DNA from: Verrucomicrobiota bacterium
GTDB taxonomy: Bacteria; Verrucomicrobiota; Verrucomicrobiia; Limisphaerales; JADLHS01
NCBI GenBank assembly: GCA_029573725.1
Contig: JAKQDQ010000090.1
Coordinates: 1-64,000 of the forward strand
Reading direction: 5' to 3'
Length of the DNA: 64,000 nt
Part shown: positions 27,601 through 37,049 of the stretch, piece after piece
Numbering within the stretch: position 1 is the first letter of the stretch
Layout of the letters: every line of letters starts with the position of its first letter
Program-made: the position numbers and the translations under genes
Notes under the pieces: generated by a model
The model's database searches: none
What the model saw: the letters and a program-made list of their open reading frames with translations, nothing else
What the model was told of the DNA's origin: nothing

Positions 27601-28519
27601 TGCACTTGATGATGATGCCATCATCCGACGACGTATCCACGACCTTGAGCTGCTTGACTCCCAGCTCGGCGATCTGCTTGACGACCGCCTTGGACAGGGG
27701 TTCGAAGGCGCGCGCAATGACCAACCCCTTCTCCTCGTCCACGGCATCCTGAATCAACACCTTGTTTTGCAGGTCGGCGAGCTTCTCGGCCTCCTTGATC
27801 GTCAGTTCTTCAATTTGGTAAAACAGCTTGAGAATTTCCTCGTCCGTGCCCCGGGATTTGTCCGCGTCCTTCTTCGCGGGCTTCTCGCCGTCGCTGGCCA
27901 GAAAGGCCAGAGCGCGAAAGAGAGTGGTGGTCAGGAATTTTCGGCGACGCTTCTTGCGGTCAAGATAGACGTACAGCAGGTCGCTGGTGTCAAACTGCGC
28001 TTCATACCAGGAACCGCGGTCGGGAATGACGCGGAAGCTGAACAGCTCCTTGCCATTCGGGTGCGTGGTCTTTTCAAAGGCGATGCCGGGCGAACGATGC
28101 AACTGGGAAACAATGACCCGTTCGGCGCCATTGATGACAAACGTCCCCTGGGGGGTCATCAGCGGCAGCTCGCCCATGAAAACTTTTTCCTCTTTCGTGC
28201 CCTTTTCGTCCTTGAGGAGGAACGTGACATAGAGCGGCGCACCGTAGGTCAAGCCTTCGCGCAAACATTCCAGCCAGCTGACCTTGGGCTCGCCAATGTC
28301 GTAGGAGTGAAAATCGAGGACGACCTTGCCGTCGTAACTCTCGATGGGAAAGACCTCGGTAAACACCGCCTGCATGCCCAGGTTCTTGCGCTTGGACGGA
28401 GGCACCTCCGCCTGCTGGAACTCCTTGTACGAGCTGGTTTGCAGCTCGATGAGGTTCGGCGGAGCGATGATCTCTTTGATTTTGCTGAAGTTGATACGTT
28501 CAGTGGTTCGCGATGGCAT
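24617..28519 (-). CDS. rpoB: DNA-directed RNA polymerase subunit beta
   Basis: 1300 residues, full-length. Conserved blocks in order: the rifampicin region [33 protein letters not shown], the GPNIGLI segment after [16 protein letters not shown], the [12 protein letters not shown] basic motif, and the C-terminal [19 protein letters not shown] clamp. An insertion around residues 200-330 (charged, with KKDADKSRG) is species specific in length. Wild-type-like residues are seen at the usual rifampicin-contact positions (Ser, Gln, Asp, His, Ser). Paired with rpoC downstream. Confidence 0.98.
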   Translation of the reverse strand: MPSRTTERINFSKIKEIIAPPNLIELQTSSYKEFQQAEVPPSKRKNLGMQAVFTEVFPIESYDGKVVLDFHSYDIGEPKVSWLECLREGLTYGAPLYVTFLLKDEKGTKEEKVFMGELPLMTPQGTFVINGAERVIVSQLHRSPGIAFEKTTHPNGKELFSFRVIPDRGSWYEAQFDTSDLLYVYLDRKKRRRKFLTTTLFRALAFLASDGEKPAKKDADKSRGTDEEILKLFYQIEELTIKEAEKLADLQNKVLIQDAVDEEKGLVIARAFEPLSKAVVKQIAELGVKQLKVVDTSSDDGIIIKCMKKDPAKNEEEALKDIYRRLRPGDPPTAANAKALLKRLFFDPKRYDLGRVGRYKINQKLSLSNKNESRILTKEDLVEATKYLLKLKQGEGSLDDIDHLGSRRIRTVGELLANQCRVGLARTERLVKERMTLFDQGLEQMTPQKLINPKALSAVIRDFFGRSQLSQFMDQINPLAELTHKRRLSALGPGGLSRDRAGFEVRDVHPSHYGRICPIETPEGPNIGLIASLATFARINDFGFLETPYRKVENGRVTGHLDYLTADREEQYIVAQANAPIDDNGRFTVERVPCRYRGDFIDADPAKVNYMDVSPKQLVSIAASLIPFLEHDDANRALMGSNMQRQAVPLLVTEAPFVATGIEDRVAHDSRAIVVTEEAGRVASVTGSQVIITPTGALPEGKKKIKHDPEKGVWVYEIRKFMRSNAATCINQKILVHKGEHVKKGQIIADGPCTDNGELALGRNVLVAFMPWNGYNFEDAILISEKIVKDDIFTSIHIDEFEVAARDTKLGPEEITRDIPNLGEEALKNLGADGVIRVGAEVKPGDILVGKITPKSETELAPEERLLRAIFGEKAADVKDTSLKVPSGTYGIVMDVKVSAKKDSERKESAAEGKRQLKQIEDEHHKKIEELRDQLTEALSNILLGEKIPLDVVNSETGEIIIPANRKITKTLLRKLAEVYDRIEIDPSPIRNKINEIIGSFKKKFDDVQMQFDEESERAEAGEGTDSGIVKSVKVYIASKRKLSVGDKMAGRHGNKGVVARIVAEEDMPYLADGTPVEIVLNPLGVPSRMNVGQVLETHLGWAAKILNLKFMTPVFDGIKEKQIRKYLEDAGKLEKDRHETVLVGENGKAYLYDGRSGDRFDQEVVVGYIYMMKLGHLVADKIHARAVGPYSLVTQQPLGGKAQYGGQRFGEMEVWAMEAYGAAYTLQELLTVKSDDVQGRTRIYESIVKGDNSLEAGIPESFNVLVKEMQSLGLDVKVGYTNPTDQPPETVTGALAAVN

Positions 28520-28676
28520 TTGGACCTTTTCTACGGCCCGATCACCTGATCGGACGTCAATTTACTACTCAACGACACGAGGCAAGGCCACGATGTTCAA
28601 TCGCAATCTTGCCGCACCGGGAATTCCGCCTCGAATGGGAATTCGTTATGTACTGTCTCTGAAATACGCGGACGGG

Positions 28677-28718
28677 CGGCGGGCCGAAGGGTCATTACGA
28701 ATGCCCCCCGGCCCGCCG
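28677..28718 (-). promoter_or_regulatory. Large hairpin between rplL and rpoB (attenuator or processing site candidate)
   Basis: The arms CGGCGGGCCG (28677-28686) and CGGCCCGCCG (28709-28718) are perfect 10-base complements, with a second inner stem in the loop (CATT/AATG plus GGG/CCC). It begins 9 bases after the rplL stop. No T-run follows on the minus strand, so full termination is unlikely. In E. coli the rplL-rpoB gap holds an attenuator and an RNase III site; the same role is inferred here from position. The rest of the 207-base gap shows nothing else. Confidence 0.55.
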
Positions 28719-28726
28719 GCTCCAAA

Positions 28727-29113
28727 TTACTTGATTTCCACCTTGGCTCCGGCCTCTTCCAATTTTTTCTTGGCGGCATCCGCATCCGCCTTGTTGGCGT
28801 CCTCCAGGATGGGCTTGGGGGCGCCTTCAACCAACGCCTTGGCCTCCGCCAGTCCGAGGCCCGCCTTCACTTCGCGCACCGCCTTGATTACCGCGATCTT
28901 CTTGTCCGCGGGAACCGCGGCGAGAATCACGTCAAAGGTGTCTTTCGCGGCGGCCGGAGCGGCAGCGCCAGCCGCGGGAGCGCCTGCGGCGGCCACCGCC
29001 ACGGGGGCTGCAGCCGTTACTCCCCATTTCTCCTCCAACTTTTTCACCAGGTCGGCGGCTTCAATAACCGTCAACTTGCTCAACTCTTCTACGATGTTTG
29101 CGATGTCTGCCAT
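28727..29113 (-). CDS. rplL: 50S ribosomal protein L7/L12
   Basis: 128 residues. N-terminal dimerisation helices ([26 protein letters not shown]), an Ala/Pro-rich hinge of about 25 residues (longer than in E. coli), then the factor-binding C-terminal domain [31 protein letters not shown]. Forms the ribosomal stalk with L10, coded just upstream. Confidence 0.97.
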   Translation of the reverse strand: MADIANIVEELSKLTVIEAADLVKKLEEKWGVTAAAPVAVAAAGAPAAGAAAPAAAKDTFDVILAAVPADKKIAVIKAVREVKAGLGLAEAKALVEGAPKPILEDANKADADAAKKKLEEAGAKVEIK

Positions 29114-29249
29114 AACTGTCTCTTGCTTTCTTTTCGTCTCGTCGTCACCCGGGCCTCGGATGGTTTCAGCTCACGGCCGTGAACCGACGATTTACTTTAT
29201 TGGTTTGTTGGTCTCCGCCACCATCCGGGGGGCGGAAAATCATCCCGGC

Positions 29250-29762
29250 TCAGGCCGCCTGCTCGGTCCGGGCCTTGATCACGCGCGCCAGCTGCTGCGC
29301 CGGGGTGTTGAGCAGCGTGACGAGTTTCTGCGCCGGTGCGTTGATGACCCCCAGCAGCTTGCCGCGCAGCACTTCCAGGCTGGGCAGATCCGCCAGCGTC
29401 AGCAAGTCCGCCTGTTCCAGGCGCTGGCTGTTCAGGTACCCGAACTTGATCTTCAAACTGTCGTGGTCTCCGGCAAAATTTTTCAGTACCTTGGCCGCAG
29501 CGGAAACCTCCTTCTGCCCCGTGACCACAGCCAGCTGGCCGGTCAGCGCATCGTGAAGATCAGCGATCCCCGCCTCCTTTGCCGCAATCCGGAAAATGGA
29601 GTTCTTTACCACGTGCACCTCGGCCTGGCTTTGATGCAGATTTTTCCGCAGGGTGGTCAACTGCTCAACTTTCAAGCCTTGGTAGCCCACAACAATGAAA
29701 TACGGCGAGGCGTTCAGTCGCCCAATGTATTCCCGGGTCAAAATTTGTTTTTCTACTCGCAT
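29250..29762 (-). CDS. rplJ: 50S ribosomal protein L10
   Basis: 170 residues. Conserved N-terminal RNA-binding half ([36 protein letters not shown]) and a C-terminal helix that carries L7/L12 dimers. Located in the standard order rplK-rplA-rplJ-rplL. A 15-base direct repeat flanks its start codon (29738 and 29770), see separate entry. Confidence 0.96.
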   Translation of the reverse strand: MRVEKQILTREYIGRLNASPYFIVVGYQGLKVEQLTTLRKNLHQSQAEVHVVKNSIFRIAAKEAGIADLHDALTGQLAVVTGQKEVSAAAKVLKNFAGDHDSLKIKFGYLNSQRLEQADLLTLADLPSLEVLRGKLLGVINAPAQKLVTLLNTPAQQLARVIKARTEQAA

Positions 29763-29784
29763 GGTGGAATCAAAATTTGTTTTT
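29738..29784. repeat. 15-base direct repeat flanking the rplJ start codon
   Basis: TCAAAATTTGTTTTT occurs at 29738-29752, inside the first codons of rplJ, and again at 29770-29784, in its leader. The two exact copies are 32 bases apart in an otherwise GC-rich region. In the mRNA both read AAAAACAAATTTTGA. This may be chance from A/T-rich start regions, or a duplicated translation-control element. Confidence 0.45.
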
Positions 29785-29841
29785 ACTGGTCAATTCTGCG
29801 CCGCTTCAACGCGGAACGGCGTCTGTCCGATGCCGGTGCGC

Positions 29842-30534
29842 TCAGTTGTCGCCAAACCCGCGAACATCCACGCGGACGCCGGGGCTCATGGTGGCCGAGA
29901 GCGTGCAACTGTTCAGGTACGCGCCCTTCAGGCTGGCGGGCCGGGCTTTCACCACGGCGTCAATCACCGCCCGGGCATTGGCCTCGATCTGCTCGGGCGT
30001 GAAATTCGTCTTGCCAATGGCCACATGCACATTGGCCGCCTTGTCCACCTTGAATTCCACCCGGCCGGCCTTCACCTCTTTGACGGCCTTCGCAGTGTCT
30101 TCGGTAACTGTTCCCGTTTTCGGATTGGGCATCAACCCCCGCGGCCCCAGCACTTTGCCCAGCTTGCGCACTTCCGCCATGGCTTCCGGCGTGGCGATCG
30201 CCACATCGAAGTCGCTCCAACCGCTGTTGCAGCGCGCGATCAAATCCTCAAAGCCGACGAACTCCGCCCCGCCGGCCCTGGCCGCCTCGGCAGCGGCGCC
30301 CTTGGCAAACACCAGCACGCGAACCACCTTGCCGCTGCCGTGAGGCAGCGGCACGGTCCCGCGCACCATTTGATCGGATTGTTTCGGATCCACCCCCAAG
30401 CGGAACGCGAGATCCACGGTTTCATTGAATTTCGCCTTCGGGAATTTGACGAGAATCCCGACCGCCTCCTTGAGCGGATACGCCCGGGTGGCGTCCACTT
30501 GTTCCAGTGCTTTTTTGTATCGTTTGCTTGGCAT
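29842..30534 (-). CDS. rplA: 50S ribosomal protein L1
   Basis: 230 residues, standard length. Starts [14 protein letters not shown]. Shows the L1 signature region ([19 protein letters not shown] string [19 protein letters not shown]) and [14 protein letters not shown]1 binds 23S rRNA at the exit-site stalk and in E. coli represses its own L11-L1 mRNA. Lies 47 bases downstream of rplK. Confidence 0.97.
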   Translation of the reverse strand: MPSKRYKKALEQVDATRAYPLKEAVGILVKFPKAKFNETVDLAFRLGVDPKQSDQMVRGTVPLPHGSGKVVRVLVFAKGAAAEAARAGGAEFVGFEDLIARCNSGWSDFDVAIATPEAMAEVRKLGKVLGPRGLMPNPKTGTVTEDTAKAVKEVKAGRVEFKVDKAANVHVAIGKTNFTPEQIEANARAVIDAVVKARPASLKGAYLNSCTLSATMSPGVRVDVRGFGDN

Positions 30535-30581
30535 TGTTCGGTGCGGTTCAAACGAGCGTTCTGCTCTCCCGCGTTTGCGTT

Positions 30582-31007
30582 TTATTCAACAACTTCAATT
30601 CCCATGCTGCGCGCCGTCCCGGCCACGACCCGAAAGGCGGCCTCGTCGGACACCGCGTTCATGTCATTCTTCTTCATTTTGACAATCTCCAGCACCTGTT
30701 TACGGGAGACTTTGCCCACCTTTTCCTTGCCGGTGGTTTTGGCGCCGGCGGTGATGCCTGCGGCCTTTTTCAGCAGGACGGAAGCGGGCGGCGATTTGGT
30801 GATGAAGGTGAAGGATTTATCCTGGTAAACCGTAATGACCACCGGGATCACCAGACCGGCATCACCTTTCGTCGCGGCGTTAAATTCCTTGCAGAAGCCC
30901 ATGATGTTCACGCCATGCTGGCCAAGCGCCGGGCCAACGGGCGGGGCCGGGTTTGCCTGCCCTGCGGGGATTTGCAGTTTAATGATACCAGTTACTTTTT
31001 TCGCCAT
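30582..31007 (-). CDS. rplK: 50S ribosomal protein L11
   Basis: 141 residues, typical. [30 protein letters not shown] is represented by the conserved pieces [23 protein letters not shown], with the C-terminal [19 protein letters not shown] and [11 protein letters not shown]. Binds the GTPase-associated centre of 23S rRNA. Separated from nusG by 84 bases of GC-rich sequence. Confidence 0.97.
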   Translation of the reverse strand: MAKKVTGIIKLQIPAGQANPAPPVGPALGQHGVNIMGFCKEFNAATKGDAGLVIPVVITVYQDKSFTFITKSPPASVLLKKAAGITAGAKTTGKEKVGKVSRKQVLEIVKMKKNDMNAVSDEAAFRVVAGTARSMGIEVVE

Positions 31008-31091
31008 ACAAAAGATTCAATTCCAAATTTTCCGCCGCCCCAACCCCACCACCCGCACCGGCACCGCGGCCACGACAGGTGGGGGATTCTA

Positions 31092-31640
31092 TCAGGCTTT
31101 CTCCACCTGCCAATACTCAAGTTCAACCGGGGTGTTCCGGCCAAAAATGTTCACCGTCACCTTCAATTTGCCCCGGTCGGGATCCACTTCCTCGATCACG
31201 CCGCTAAAATTAAGGAAGGGACCATTGTTGATCTTGATGGTTTCTCCCACGTTAAAGGCAATTTTGGGACGCTCGGTTTCCTCGGAGGCGGACACGGCCG
31301 CCTTGATGGTTTCCATCTCCTCATCGGTGGCGGTGTGGGGGTGTTCGCCGCCCACAAAGCCAATCGCCCCCTGGGTTTCCTTGATGAAGTAAAACGGTTT
31401 GGGGATGACCCGTTTGTTGTCATCCAGCAACACCATGTGGATGTAAACGTAGCCGGGATGCAGTTTGCGGGTGGTGACCGTCTTTTTCTGGTTCCGCACC
31501 TCCACGACTTTTTCCATCGGCACGAGCACCTCGTGAATATACTCCTGCATCTCCTCGGTTTTGAGACGCTTCTCAATGCTGTCTTTGACCTTTTGCTCCT
31601 GGCCGGAAAGCGTATGGATGACGAACCACTGGGGTTTCAT
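31092..31640 (-). CDS. nusG: Transcription termination/antitermination protein NusG
   Basis: 182 residues from ATG 31640, five bases after the secE stop. NGN domain: WFVIHTLSGQEQKVKDSIEKR, LHPGYVYIHMVL, IKETQGAIGFVGG. KOW domain: VGETIKINNGPFLNFSGVIEEVDPDRGKLKV ends with NTPVELEYWQVEKA. Couples RNA polymerase to Rho or ribosomes. Longer in-frame extension upstream overlaps secE and is not coding in this frame. Confidence 0.97.
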   Translation of the reverse strand: MKPQWFVIHTLSGQEQKVKDSIEKRLKTEEMQEYIHEVLVPMEKVVEVRNQKKTVTTRKLHPGYVYIHMVLLDDNKRVIPKPFYFIKETQGAIGFVGGEHPHTATDEEMETIKAAVSASEETERPKIAFNVGETIKINNGPFLNFSGVIEEVDPDRGKLKVTVNIFGRNTPVELEYWQVEKA

Positions 31641-31645
31641 GGCAC

Positions 31646-31888
31646 TTAAACCGTCTTGAACAACGCAAACAGAACTTGATCCACCACGAACGTAAACAGC
31701 GCCAACAGGAAGGTGGCCACCATGACGAGGATGGTGGATCCGGACAGATCGTCCCAGGTGGGCCAGGCGCACTTTTTCAGCTCTTCCACCGTTTGCTGCC
31801 AATAAACCGCAAAACGCTTGATATACCCGCGCCACCATAAAAACCCAAAAATGGCGGCCAGCACCCCGACCCAGATAAACTGCTTCAT
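31646..31888 (-). CDS. secE: Protein translocase subunit SecE
   Basis: 80 residues. An extra hydrophobic N-terminal helix (about 4-20), then the amphipathic VYWQQTVEELKKCAWPTWDDLSGST segment that is the SecE signature, and a C-terminal transmembrane helix (ILVMVATFLLALFTFVVDQVLF). Part of the SecYEG channel. Its place between tRNA genes and nusG is classical. Confidence 0.95.
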   Translation of the reverse strand: MKQFIWVGVLAAIFGFLWWRGYIKRFAVYWQQTVEELKKCAWPTWDDLSGSTILVMVATFLLALFTFVVDQVLFALFKTV

Positions 31889-31974
31889 GTATTCTAACCT
31901 GTTCTGGCTGATCTTGTTCTGGTCTCAGCCTTTTGTTCCGTGCCACCCTGGCTCCGCTGTGGCTCAAGCCCTGG

Positions 31975-32062
31975 CGGAGAGGGAGGGATTCGAACCCCCG
32001 GTGGGTGTTTAACCCACAGCGGTTTTCAAGACCGCCGCGATAGACCACTCTGCCACCTCTCC
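31975..32062 (-). tRNA. tRNA-Ser (anticodon TGA)
   Basis: 88 bases with a long variable arm. Acceptor GGAGAGG pairs with CCTCTCC; the anticodon stem GCGGT/ACCGC encloses CTTGAAA, anticodon TGA; the variable arm pairs GTGGGT with ACCCAC; T loop TTCGAAT. No complete CCA is encoded. It lies between tRNA-Trp and secE, an extra insertion compared with the common tufB-tRNA-secE layout. Confidence 0.95.
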
Positions 32063-32139
32063 CCCGGTGGTGGATGGCCTGTTGGACCGTCCCGACTGCG
32101 TCCCGTTCTTCCCTCCGCAGCACCGCACCATCGGTTTGG

Positions 32140-32212
32140 CAGGGCGTGCAGGAGTCGAACCTGCAACCAACGGTTTTGGAGACCGCTACTCTACCAATTG
32201 AGCTAACGCCCT
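32140..32212 (-). tRNA. tRNA-Trp (anticodon CCA)
   Basis: 73 bases. Acceptor AGGGCGT/ACGCCCT, D arm GCTC..GAGT, anticodon stem-loop with CTCCAAA (anticodon CCA), T loop TTCGACT. Directly downstream of the tuf terminator and upstream of tRNA-Ser and secE; tRNA-Trp before secE is widely conserved. Confidence 0.96.
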
Positions 32213-32248
32213 ACGAAAAAATGCACCGGCCCCTCAACTGGACTAAAA

Positions 32249-32276
32249 GGAGGCGACAGGCATTCCTGCCGCCTCC
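32249..32276 (-). terminator. Intrinsic terminator after tuf
   Basis: On the minus strand the stem GGAGGCG ... CGCCTCC (with an inner CAGG/CCTG pair) is followed by TTTTAG. It separates tuf from tRNA-Trp, so the secE-side genes either depend on readthrough or on a promoter close to the tRNAs. Confidence 0.75.
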
Positions 32277-32300
32277 ATGTCATTAAATCCTCACCGGCGT

Positions 32301-33488
32301 TTACTGCACCACGTCACTGATCCGGCCCGCCCCGATGGTCCGCCCGCCTTCGCGAATGGCGAAGCGCTGGCCCTTTTCCATCGCCACGGCTTTCTGCAGC
32401 TCAACGTCCACGGAAACATTGTCGCCCGGCATCACCATTTCCACTCCCTGCGGCAGGGTCAATGTGCCCGTTACGTCGGACGTGCGGAAATAAAATTGTG
32501 GCCGGTAGTTGGTGAAGAACGGCGTATGCCGTCCCCCTTCGTCCTTGGAAAGGACATAAACCTCCGCCTTGAACTTGGTGTGGGGCGTGATCGAACCCGG
32601 CTTGGCCAGCACCATGCCCCGCTCGACCTCCTCTTTCTTGGTGCCGCGCAGCAGCACCCCGACGTTGTCACCGGCCGTCGCACTGTCGAGCAGCTTGCGG
32701 AACATTTCGATGTCGGTGGCCACCGTCTTGCGGGTCTCGCGCAAGCCGACAATCTCCACCTCGTCCATCTTCTTGAGCACCCCGCGCTCCACCCGTCCCG
32801 TCACCACGGTGCCACGACCTTCAATGTTGAACACGTCTTCCACGCACATCAGGAACGGCTTGTCCACTTCGCGCACCGGATCGGGGATGAAGCTGTCCAG
32901 CGCGTCCAGCAGTTCGGTGATGGCTTTTTCGCCCTCCGGTTTTCCGGCGAGCGCCGCCGTTGCGGAGCCACGAATAATCGGGGTCTTGTCTCCAGGGAAA
33001 CCGTACTTGGTGAGCAGATCGCGGATCTCCATTTCCACGAGCTCCAGCAAGTCAGCGTCGGCCAGGTCCACCTTGTTCAGAAACACCACCATGCTCGGCA
33101 CGCCCACCTGACGCGCCAGCAGGATGTGTTCGCGCGTTTGCGGCATGGGCCCGTCGGCCGCACTGACGACGAGAATCGCGCCATCCATCTGCGCCGCGCC
33201 GGTGATCATGTTCTTCACATAATCCGCGTGACCGGGACAATCCACGTGCGCATAGTGACGCTTGGGACTTTCGTACTCGACGTGGGACACGGCAATGGTC
33301 ACCGTTTTGGTCTCATCGCGAACCGTCCCGCCTTTTGTAATATCGGCGTAGGAAATGGGCGGCGCCATGCCCTTGCGGTTTTGCACCGCAACAATGGCGG
33401 CGGTCAGTGTGGACTTGCCGTGGTCCACGTGGCCGATCGTTCCCACGTTTACGTGGGGTTTGGTGCGTTGAAATTGCTCTTTTGCCAT
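32301..33488 (-). CDS. tuf: Elongation factor Tu
   Basis: 395 residues. G1 [10 protein letters not shown]3 DCPGHADY, G4 NKVD, and the switch I/II regions intact; domains 2 and 3 show the usual [11 protein letters not shown] and LRTSDVTG-like ([10 protein letters not shown]) motifs. Delivers aminoacyl-tRNA to the ribosome. A clear SD (AGGAGA) lies 7 bases before ATG. Transcribed behind tRNA-Thr. No second tuf, fusA or rpsL in the window. Confidence 0.98.
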   Translation of the reverse strand: MAKEQFQRTKPHVNVGTIGHVDHGKSTLTAAIVAVQNRKGMAPPISYADITKGGTVRDETKTVTIAVSHVEYESPKRHYAHVDCPGHADYVKNMITGAAQMDGAILVVSAADGPMPQTREHILLARQVGVPSMVVFLNKVDLADADLLELVEMEIRDLLTKYGFPGDKTPIIRGSATAALAGKPEGEKAITELLDALDSFIPDPVREVDKPFLMCVEDVFNIEGRGTVVTGRVERGVLKKMDEVEIVGLRETRKTVATDIEMFRKLLDSATAGDNVGVLLRGTKKEEVERGMVLAKPGSITPHTKFKAEVYVLSKDEGGRHTPFFTNYRPQFYFRTSDVTGTLTLPQGVEMVMPGDNVSVDVELQKAVAMEKGQRFAIREGGRTIGAGRISDVVQ

Positions 33489-33568
33489 TTTATTCTCCTG
33501 CGTTCGTTATGTTGTCGTTAGCGTATTGTTAAGTGCGTCACTAAACTTAAATCGTCGGTTCATCATGG

Positions 33569-33641
33569 AGCCCATGATCAGGATTGAACTGATGACCTCG
33601 TCCTTACCAAGGACGTGCTCTACCAACTGAGCTACATGGGC
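33569..33641 (-). tRNA. tRNA-Thr (anticodon GGT)
   Basis: 73 bases plus an encoded CCA (33566-33568). Acceptor GCCCATG/CATGGGC, D arm GCTC..GAGC, anticodon loop CTTGGTA (GGT), T loop TTCAATC. It is the first gene after the promoter at 33768-33796 and precedes tuf, like thrT-tufB in E. coli. Confidence 0.96.
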
Positions 33642-33767
33642 GTCCCGAACTCTTCTGTCATCCTGATGCGTAAAACGACAAAAAGCCAACCTCACACCAT
33701 TTTTCTTGCGCAGAAAACCGGAGAGTTTTGGTGACTGTGTCTCTATTACGGCTCTAAGACGGAGGGC

Positions 33768-33796
33768 AAAATAGAAAAACTCCAAAAACGTGTCAA
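33768..33796 (-). promoter_or_regulatory. Sigma-70 type promoter for tRNA-Thr-tuf
   Basis: Minus strand: TTGACA (33796-33791), 17-base spacer, TATTTT (33773-33768). A consensus -35, optimal spacing and near-consensus -10 about 125 bases before tRNA-Thr. Nothing else is visible in the rest of 33642-33955. Confidence 0.75.
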
Positions 33797-33955
33797 CTGA
33801 CGATTTAAGAATTTTTCACCCGCGCACAACCGTGCTTCATCCGCGCAAGTGACTCGCCCCACCACGCTTCTGCAAGCCGCCGGCCCCTGGTCCCGACTCT
33901 GGAAAACGGCCGGCCGCCGGAACCCTTCCCCAATCCGGGAGGTCGCCCGCCGCAA

Positions 33956-34921
33956 TCATCCACGCCACCTGACCTTGGCCGGTTCGGGCAAGCCCTGCGC
34001 CCGCAGCGCCGTGCGGAAATGCATCTTGGCCACTTTGGCCAGTTCCACCGCCCCGTGTTGATCCACAAACGCTTTTGCCACGGCGTCCACGTTTGCCCCC
34101 GCTCCCTTGGGAAACTCCGTCCCGAATTTGGCCCCTAAAACCGCCAGCCGCCTCACGAATTCATCCCGCGCCAGGATGGACGCCGCCGCCACCGCCAAAT
34201 CCTCCTCCGCCTGGTGTCGCTGCACCAGCTCCAATCCCCGCCCCGCACTCATCAGCGCCTTTTCGACGACCCGTTTGCTGGCGGCGAACTGATCACTGAT
34301 CGCCCGCGCCGGGGGAGGATTCATCCGATGCTGCTGCCCCATCAAATTTTCAATCACCCGCGCGTGACCCCACGCGAGCACCGCGTTCACACTTCCCATC
34401 TTCGCGTGCAACCGATTGTAAGCCTCGTTGCCAATCGGCACCACCGTCGTCACGCAACCGGAGGTTTCCTTGATAAGCTTCGCCAGCTCGGAAATTTTTT
34501 TATCGCTCGAAATATGCTTCGAATCGCGCACGCCCACGTCCTTCCACGCCGTGAGCACCGACTCGTTCACATACACCCCCGCCACGCACATCGGCCCGAA
34601 GAAATCGCCCTTGCCGCTTTCATCCACGCCGATGCGGGGCAGCCACAACTCCGGATTCAACACCGCCTCATAGCCGAGCTTTGCCTGTTTCAACACCTCC
34701 GGCTCGAGCACGAACTCGATGAAGTCCTGCGCTCCCCGACCCTGCACCACGAGCTTGCCGCTCTCATAAAACACCACGTTCGTCTTGTCCTTCTCGCCCG
34801 CGAATCGGGCGTAGGGCACTTCGCGGGGCCGGAAATTCCGCGCCTCCAGACATGCCTTCAAGATCGCCGCCTGTTCGTCCGACAGCTTACAAGTGTAACT
34901 TGTCAGTGGTTTCGCGCTCAC
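33956..34921 (-). CDS. rnhC: Ribonuclease HIII
   Basis: 321 residues. The N-terminal TBP-like substrate-binding domain (about 1-85, with KLVVQGRG) marks HIII rather than HII. The catalytic domain has GVDESGKGDFFGPMCVAGV (two acidic residues), RDSKHISSDKKI, and a later Asp/Glu in AISDQFAASK and EEDLAVAAASILARDEF. Cuts RNA in RNA-DNA hybrids; HIII replaces or complements HI/HII in some phyla. Confidence 0.94.
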   Translation of the reverse strand: MSAKPLTSYTCKLSDEQAAILKACLEARNFRPREVPYARFAGEKDKTNVVFYESGKLVVQGRGAQDFIEFVLEPEVLKQAKLGYEAVLNPELWLPRIGVDESGKGDFFGPMCVAGVYVNESVLTAWKDVGVRDSKHISSDKKISELAKLIKETSGCVTTVVPIGNEAYNRLHAKMGSVNAVLAWGHARVIENLMGQQHRMNPPPARAISDQFAASKRVVEKALMSAGRGLELVQRHQAEEDLAVAAASILARDEFVRRLAVLGAKFGTEFPKGAGANVDAVAKAFVDQHGAVELAKVAKMHFRTALRAQGLPEPAKVRWRG

Positions 34922-35506
34922 GCCGCGGATTTAATAGCTCCAACCGCGCGCAAAAGACACAAGATTCGCGCCCCCGTTGTCATTCCAGTCAAGGTGCGGG
35001 ACAGCGGCTCAACACGCCGGCGGGACCCGGCTTGGAACAAATACCTGTCCTCGCGCCGCGTCCGTTCTCCATGGACGACGCCGCTTCAGCGCGCAAGATC
35101 CGGGGCAAACAGGCGGCGCCCCTGCAGCCCACGAAATCCGGACCGGTTCACGGCCGATAGCGCGCGTCGTTGTCCCCCCGACAAACCCATCGCCCGGACG
35201 GAGGCGGGCTCTTTGGTTTGCGATCGGCAATTGATGCCGCCCGGCGTCCCGCAACAAGCATTTCAATGCGCATCACTTCCGCGATTGTGATTGCTGTGGA
35301 TCGAGACCGGAATACGCGGGGTTTGTCCAGCATTTATGCGGCCGTTACAGGAGGGCTGCTGGCAGGCGATCACGGCTGGCAAGAACCCCGGGTTGCGGTG
35401 GAGGCATGAGCCGGACTGCGGCACACCAGGCCCGCGTTCACCACCACCGCGCCCGCGGTCCCGGCCCGACGCCTGGTTGGCCCGCCTCCAGACCACTGCC
35501 CCGCGT
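34922..35506. other. 585-base intergenic region, nothing recognised
   Basis: Lies between rnhC and the amylase gene, both minus strand. Small open frames exist on both strands but none has recognisable motifs or initiation signals. No clear hairpin terminator or tRNA was seen. It may carry the rnhC promoter at its left edge. Confidence 0.4.
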
Positions 35507-36988
35507 TCAACGTTTCGGCTCAAAGCGGAAAATCTGCGCGGCATGCGCAGGAACGTCGAGGTAAAGACCGGATTGCACCAGATCGCTCCCGACCCGCTCG
35601 TAGGTTTCCTCGCCAAGCAAATCCCGCAGACGCCAGTCCTCGTCCCCAATTTCCGGCAGGTCCAACGGCGCATAGCATTGGCTGCGCTGCCCGCTCAGAT
35701 TCACCACCACCAGATCAAACCGATTCGCGTTTTCCGACCAGAGGACAAGGAGGAAATGTTGGTGGGACCAATTTCCCGCCCACGCGCTGCGCGGCGCCAG
35801 GACCCTGCCCTGCCCCCGGCGCATGCAGGTTTTGGGCAACACGGCCAGCAGTGCCGTATAAGCGGTCTTGATCTCCGCCTGTTCGGGTTCAATTGGCGCA
35901 CGCCCCAACTGGACCGGTAATTTGATCCGGGCCCCGGTAAGCTGTCCCTGATGCAGCAGACACATGCCCGGCACGGCCAGAATTGCCAGCGCCGCGGCGC
36001 GATTTTCCGCCGGCGACAGTCTTGCCGCCACGCGCGGTTCATCATGATTCTCCAAAAAGTGAACACTGTGCTCCACGTAAGCCGGAGGATGCGCGAGCAG
36101 GCGGTGTTGCGCCTCGACCGGTCGTCCACCCATCAGGTCATCGTACCATGCCTTGTCATAGGTGAAATCAAAGCCCTGCGCCTGCAACCGGCCTTCCAAC
36201 CCCCAATAGACTTCGGCGATGAAAAGAAACTCTGGGAACCGGGTCTTAACGGCCTGGATGGCCGCCGGCCAGAATTCCCCGGTGGGCGGGGTTTCCGCCG
36301 TTGGCCAGCGCGCCCAGGTTTTTTCAAAAACCTCATTCAACAGCAACATCGCCATGTCACACCGCACCCCGTCGCATTGTTGGGCGATTTGCAGCAACTG
36401 CCGGCGCATCGCCTGGCGCGTCGCCTCGCGACGGTAATCCAATTGCGCAACGTCGGTCCACGGGGCGAAGTAGGGATCCTTGCCATGGGCTATGAACCGC
36501 ACCCCGGTCCGGGTTTTCGCCGGAAAGGTTCCGGGGATTGGGTTGGGACTGGAGACAAACCGATCGGGCTGTTCAGTCACCCAGGGATGATCCACGCCCA
36601 GATGATTGGGGACAAAATCCAGAATGAGTTTGAGGCCCAGCTCGTGGAGACGGGTCCGGAATTGTTGCAGCGCCTCATCACCACCAAACGCCGGGGCGAC
36701 GGAATATGCGGCCACGGAATATGGCGAGCCGGCCACATCCGCCTCCGTCCAGCCGGGCAGCACCCGGTCGTATTCGCGGCGCAGCTCGGGATGCTGCAAC
36801 GCGATGGCCCGCGCCGCGGGCCCGGTAGGCCAGACGCCCATGAGCCAGAGATGCGTAAAGCCGCGTTTCCGCCAGCCGGCCAATTCCGCCGCCGGCACCG
36901 TGGCCAGGGTCACCGGCCGTTTCTCCGCATCCGACAATCTGCGGAGCCAGCAGCGTGCATTGATCTGATACAGGACGGGATGTGGCAT
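35507..36988 (-). CDS. GH13 family alpha-amylase-like glycosidase
   Basis: 493 residues from ATG 36988 (an upstream extension lacks family similarity). TIM-barrel regions in order: I DFVPNHLG, II GVRCDMAML with nucleophile Asp, III FIAEVYWG with the acid Glu, IV FLENHDEPR with the transition-state Asp. The C-terminal beta domain covers about 400-493. No signal peptide, so cytoplasmic; it would act on internal glucans such as glycogen or maltodextrins. An ordinary substrate assignment cannot be made. 61 bases downstream of the cytidylate-kinase-like gene. Confidence 0.9.
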   Translation of the reverse strand: MPHPVLYQINARCWLRRLSDAEKRPVTLATVPAAELAGWRKRGFTHLWLMGVWPTGPAARAIALQHPELRREYDRVLPGWTEADVAGSPYSVAAYSVAPAFGGDEALQQFRTRLHELGLKLILDFVPNHLGVDHPWVTEQPDRFVSSPNPIPGTFPAKTRTGVRFIAHGKDPYFAPWTDVAQLDYRREATRQAMRRQLLQIAQQCDGVRCDMAMLLLNEVFEKTWARWPTAETPPTGEFWPAAIQAVKTRFPEFLFIAEVYWGLEGRLQAQGFDFTYDKAWYDDLMGGRPVEAQHRLLAHPPAYVEHSVHFLENHDEPRVAARLSPAENRAAALAILAVPGMCLLHQGQLTGARIKLPVQLGRAPIEPEQAEIKTAYTALLAVLPKTCMRRGQGRVLAPRSAWAGNWSHQHFLLVLWSENANRFDLVVVNLSGQRSQCYAPLDLPEIGDEDWRLRDLLGEETYERVGSDLVQSGLYLDVPAHAAQIFRFEPKR

Positions 36989-37049
36989 AGCCTCGACAGC
37001 ACCATAACAAGCGCGGGTCCTGGTGCAACCGGAAAGACAGACGGTCCGC

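Noticed and set aside
34852..35234. Small open frames between rnhC and the amylase gene
   Set aside because: No start signals or similarity; composition like shadows.
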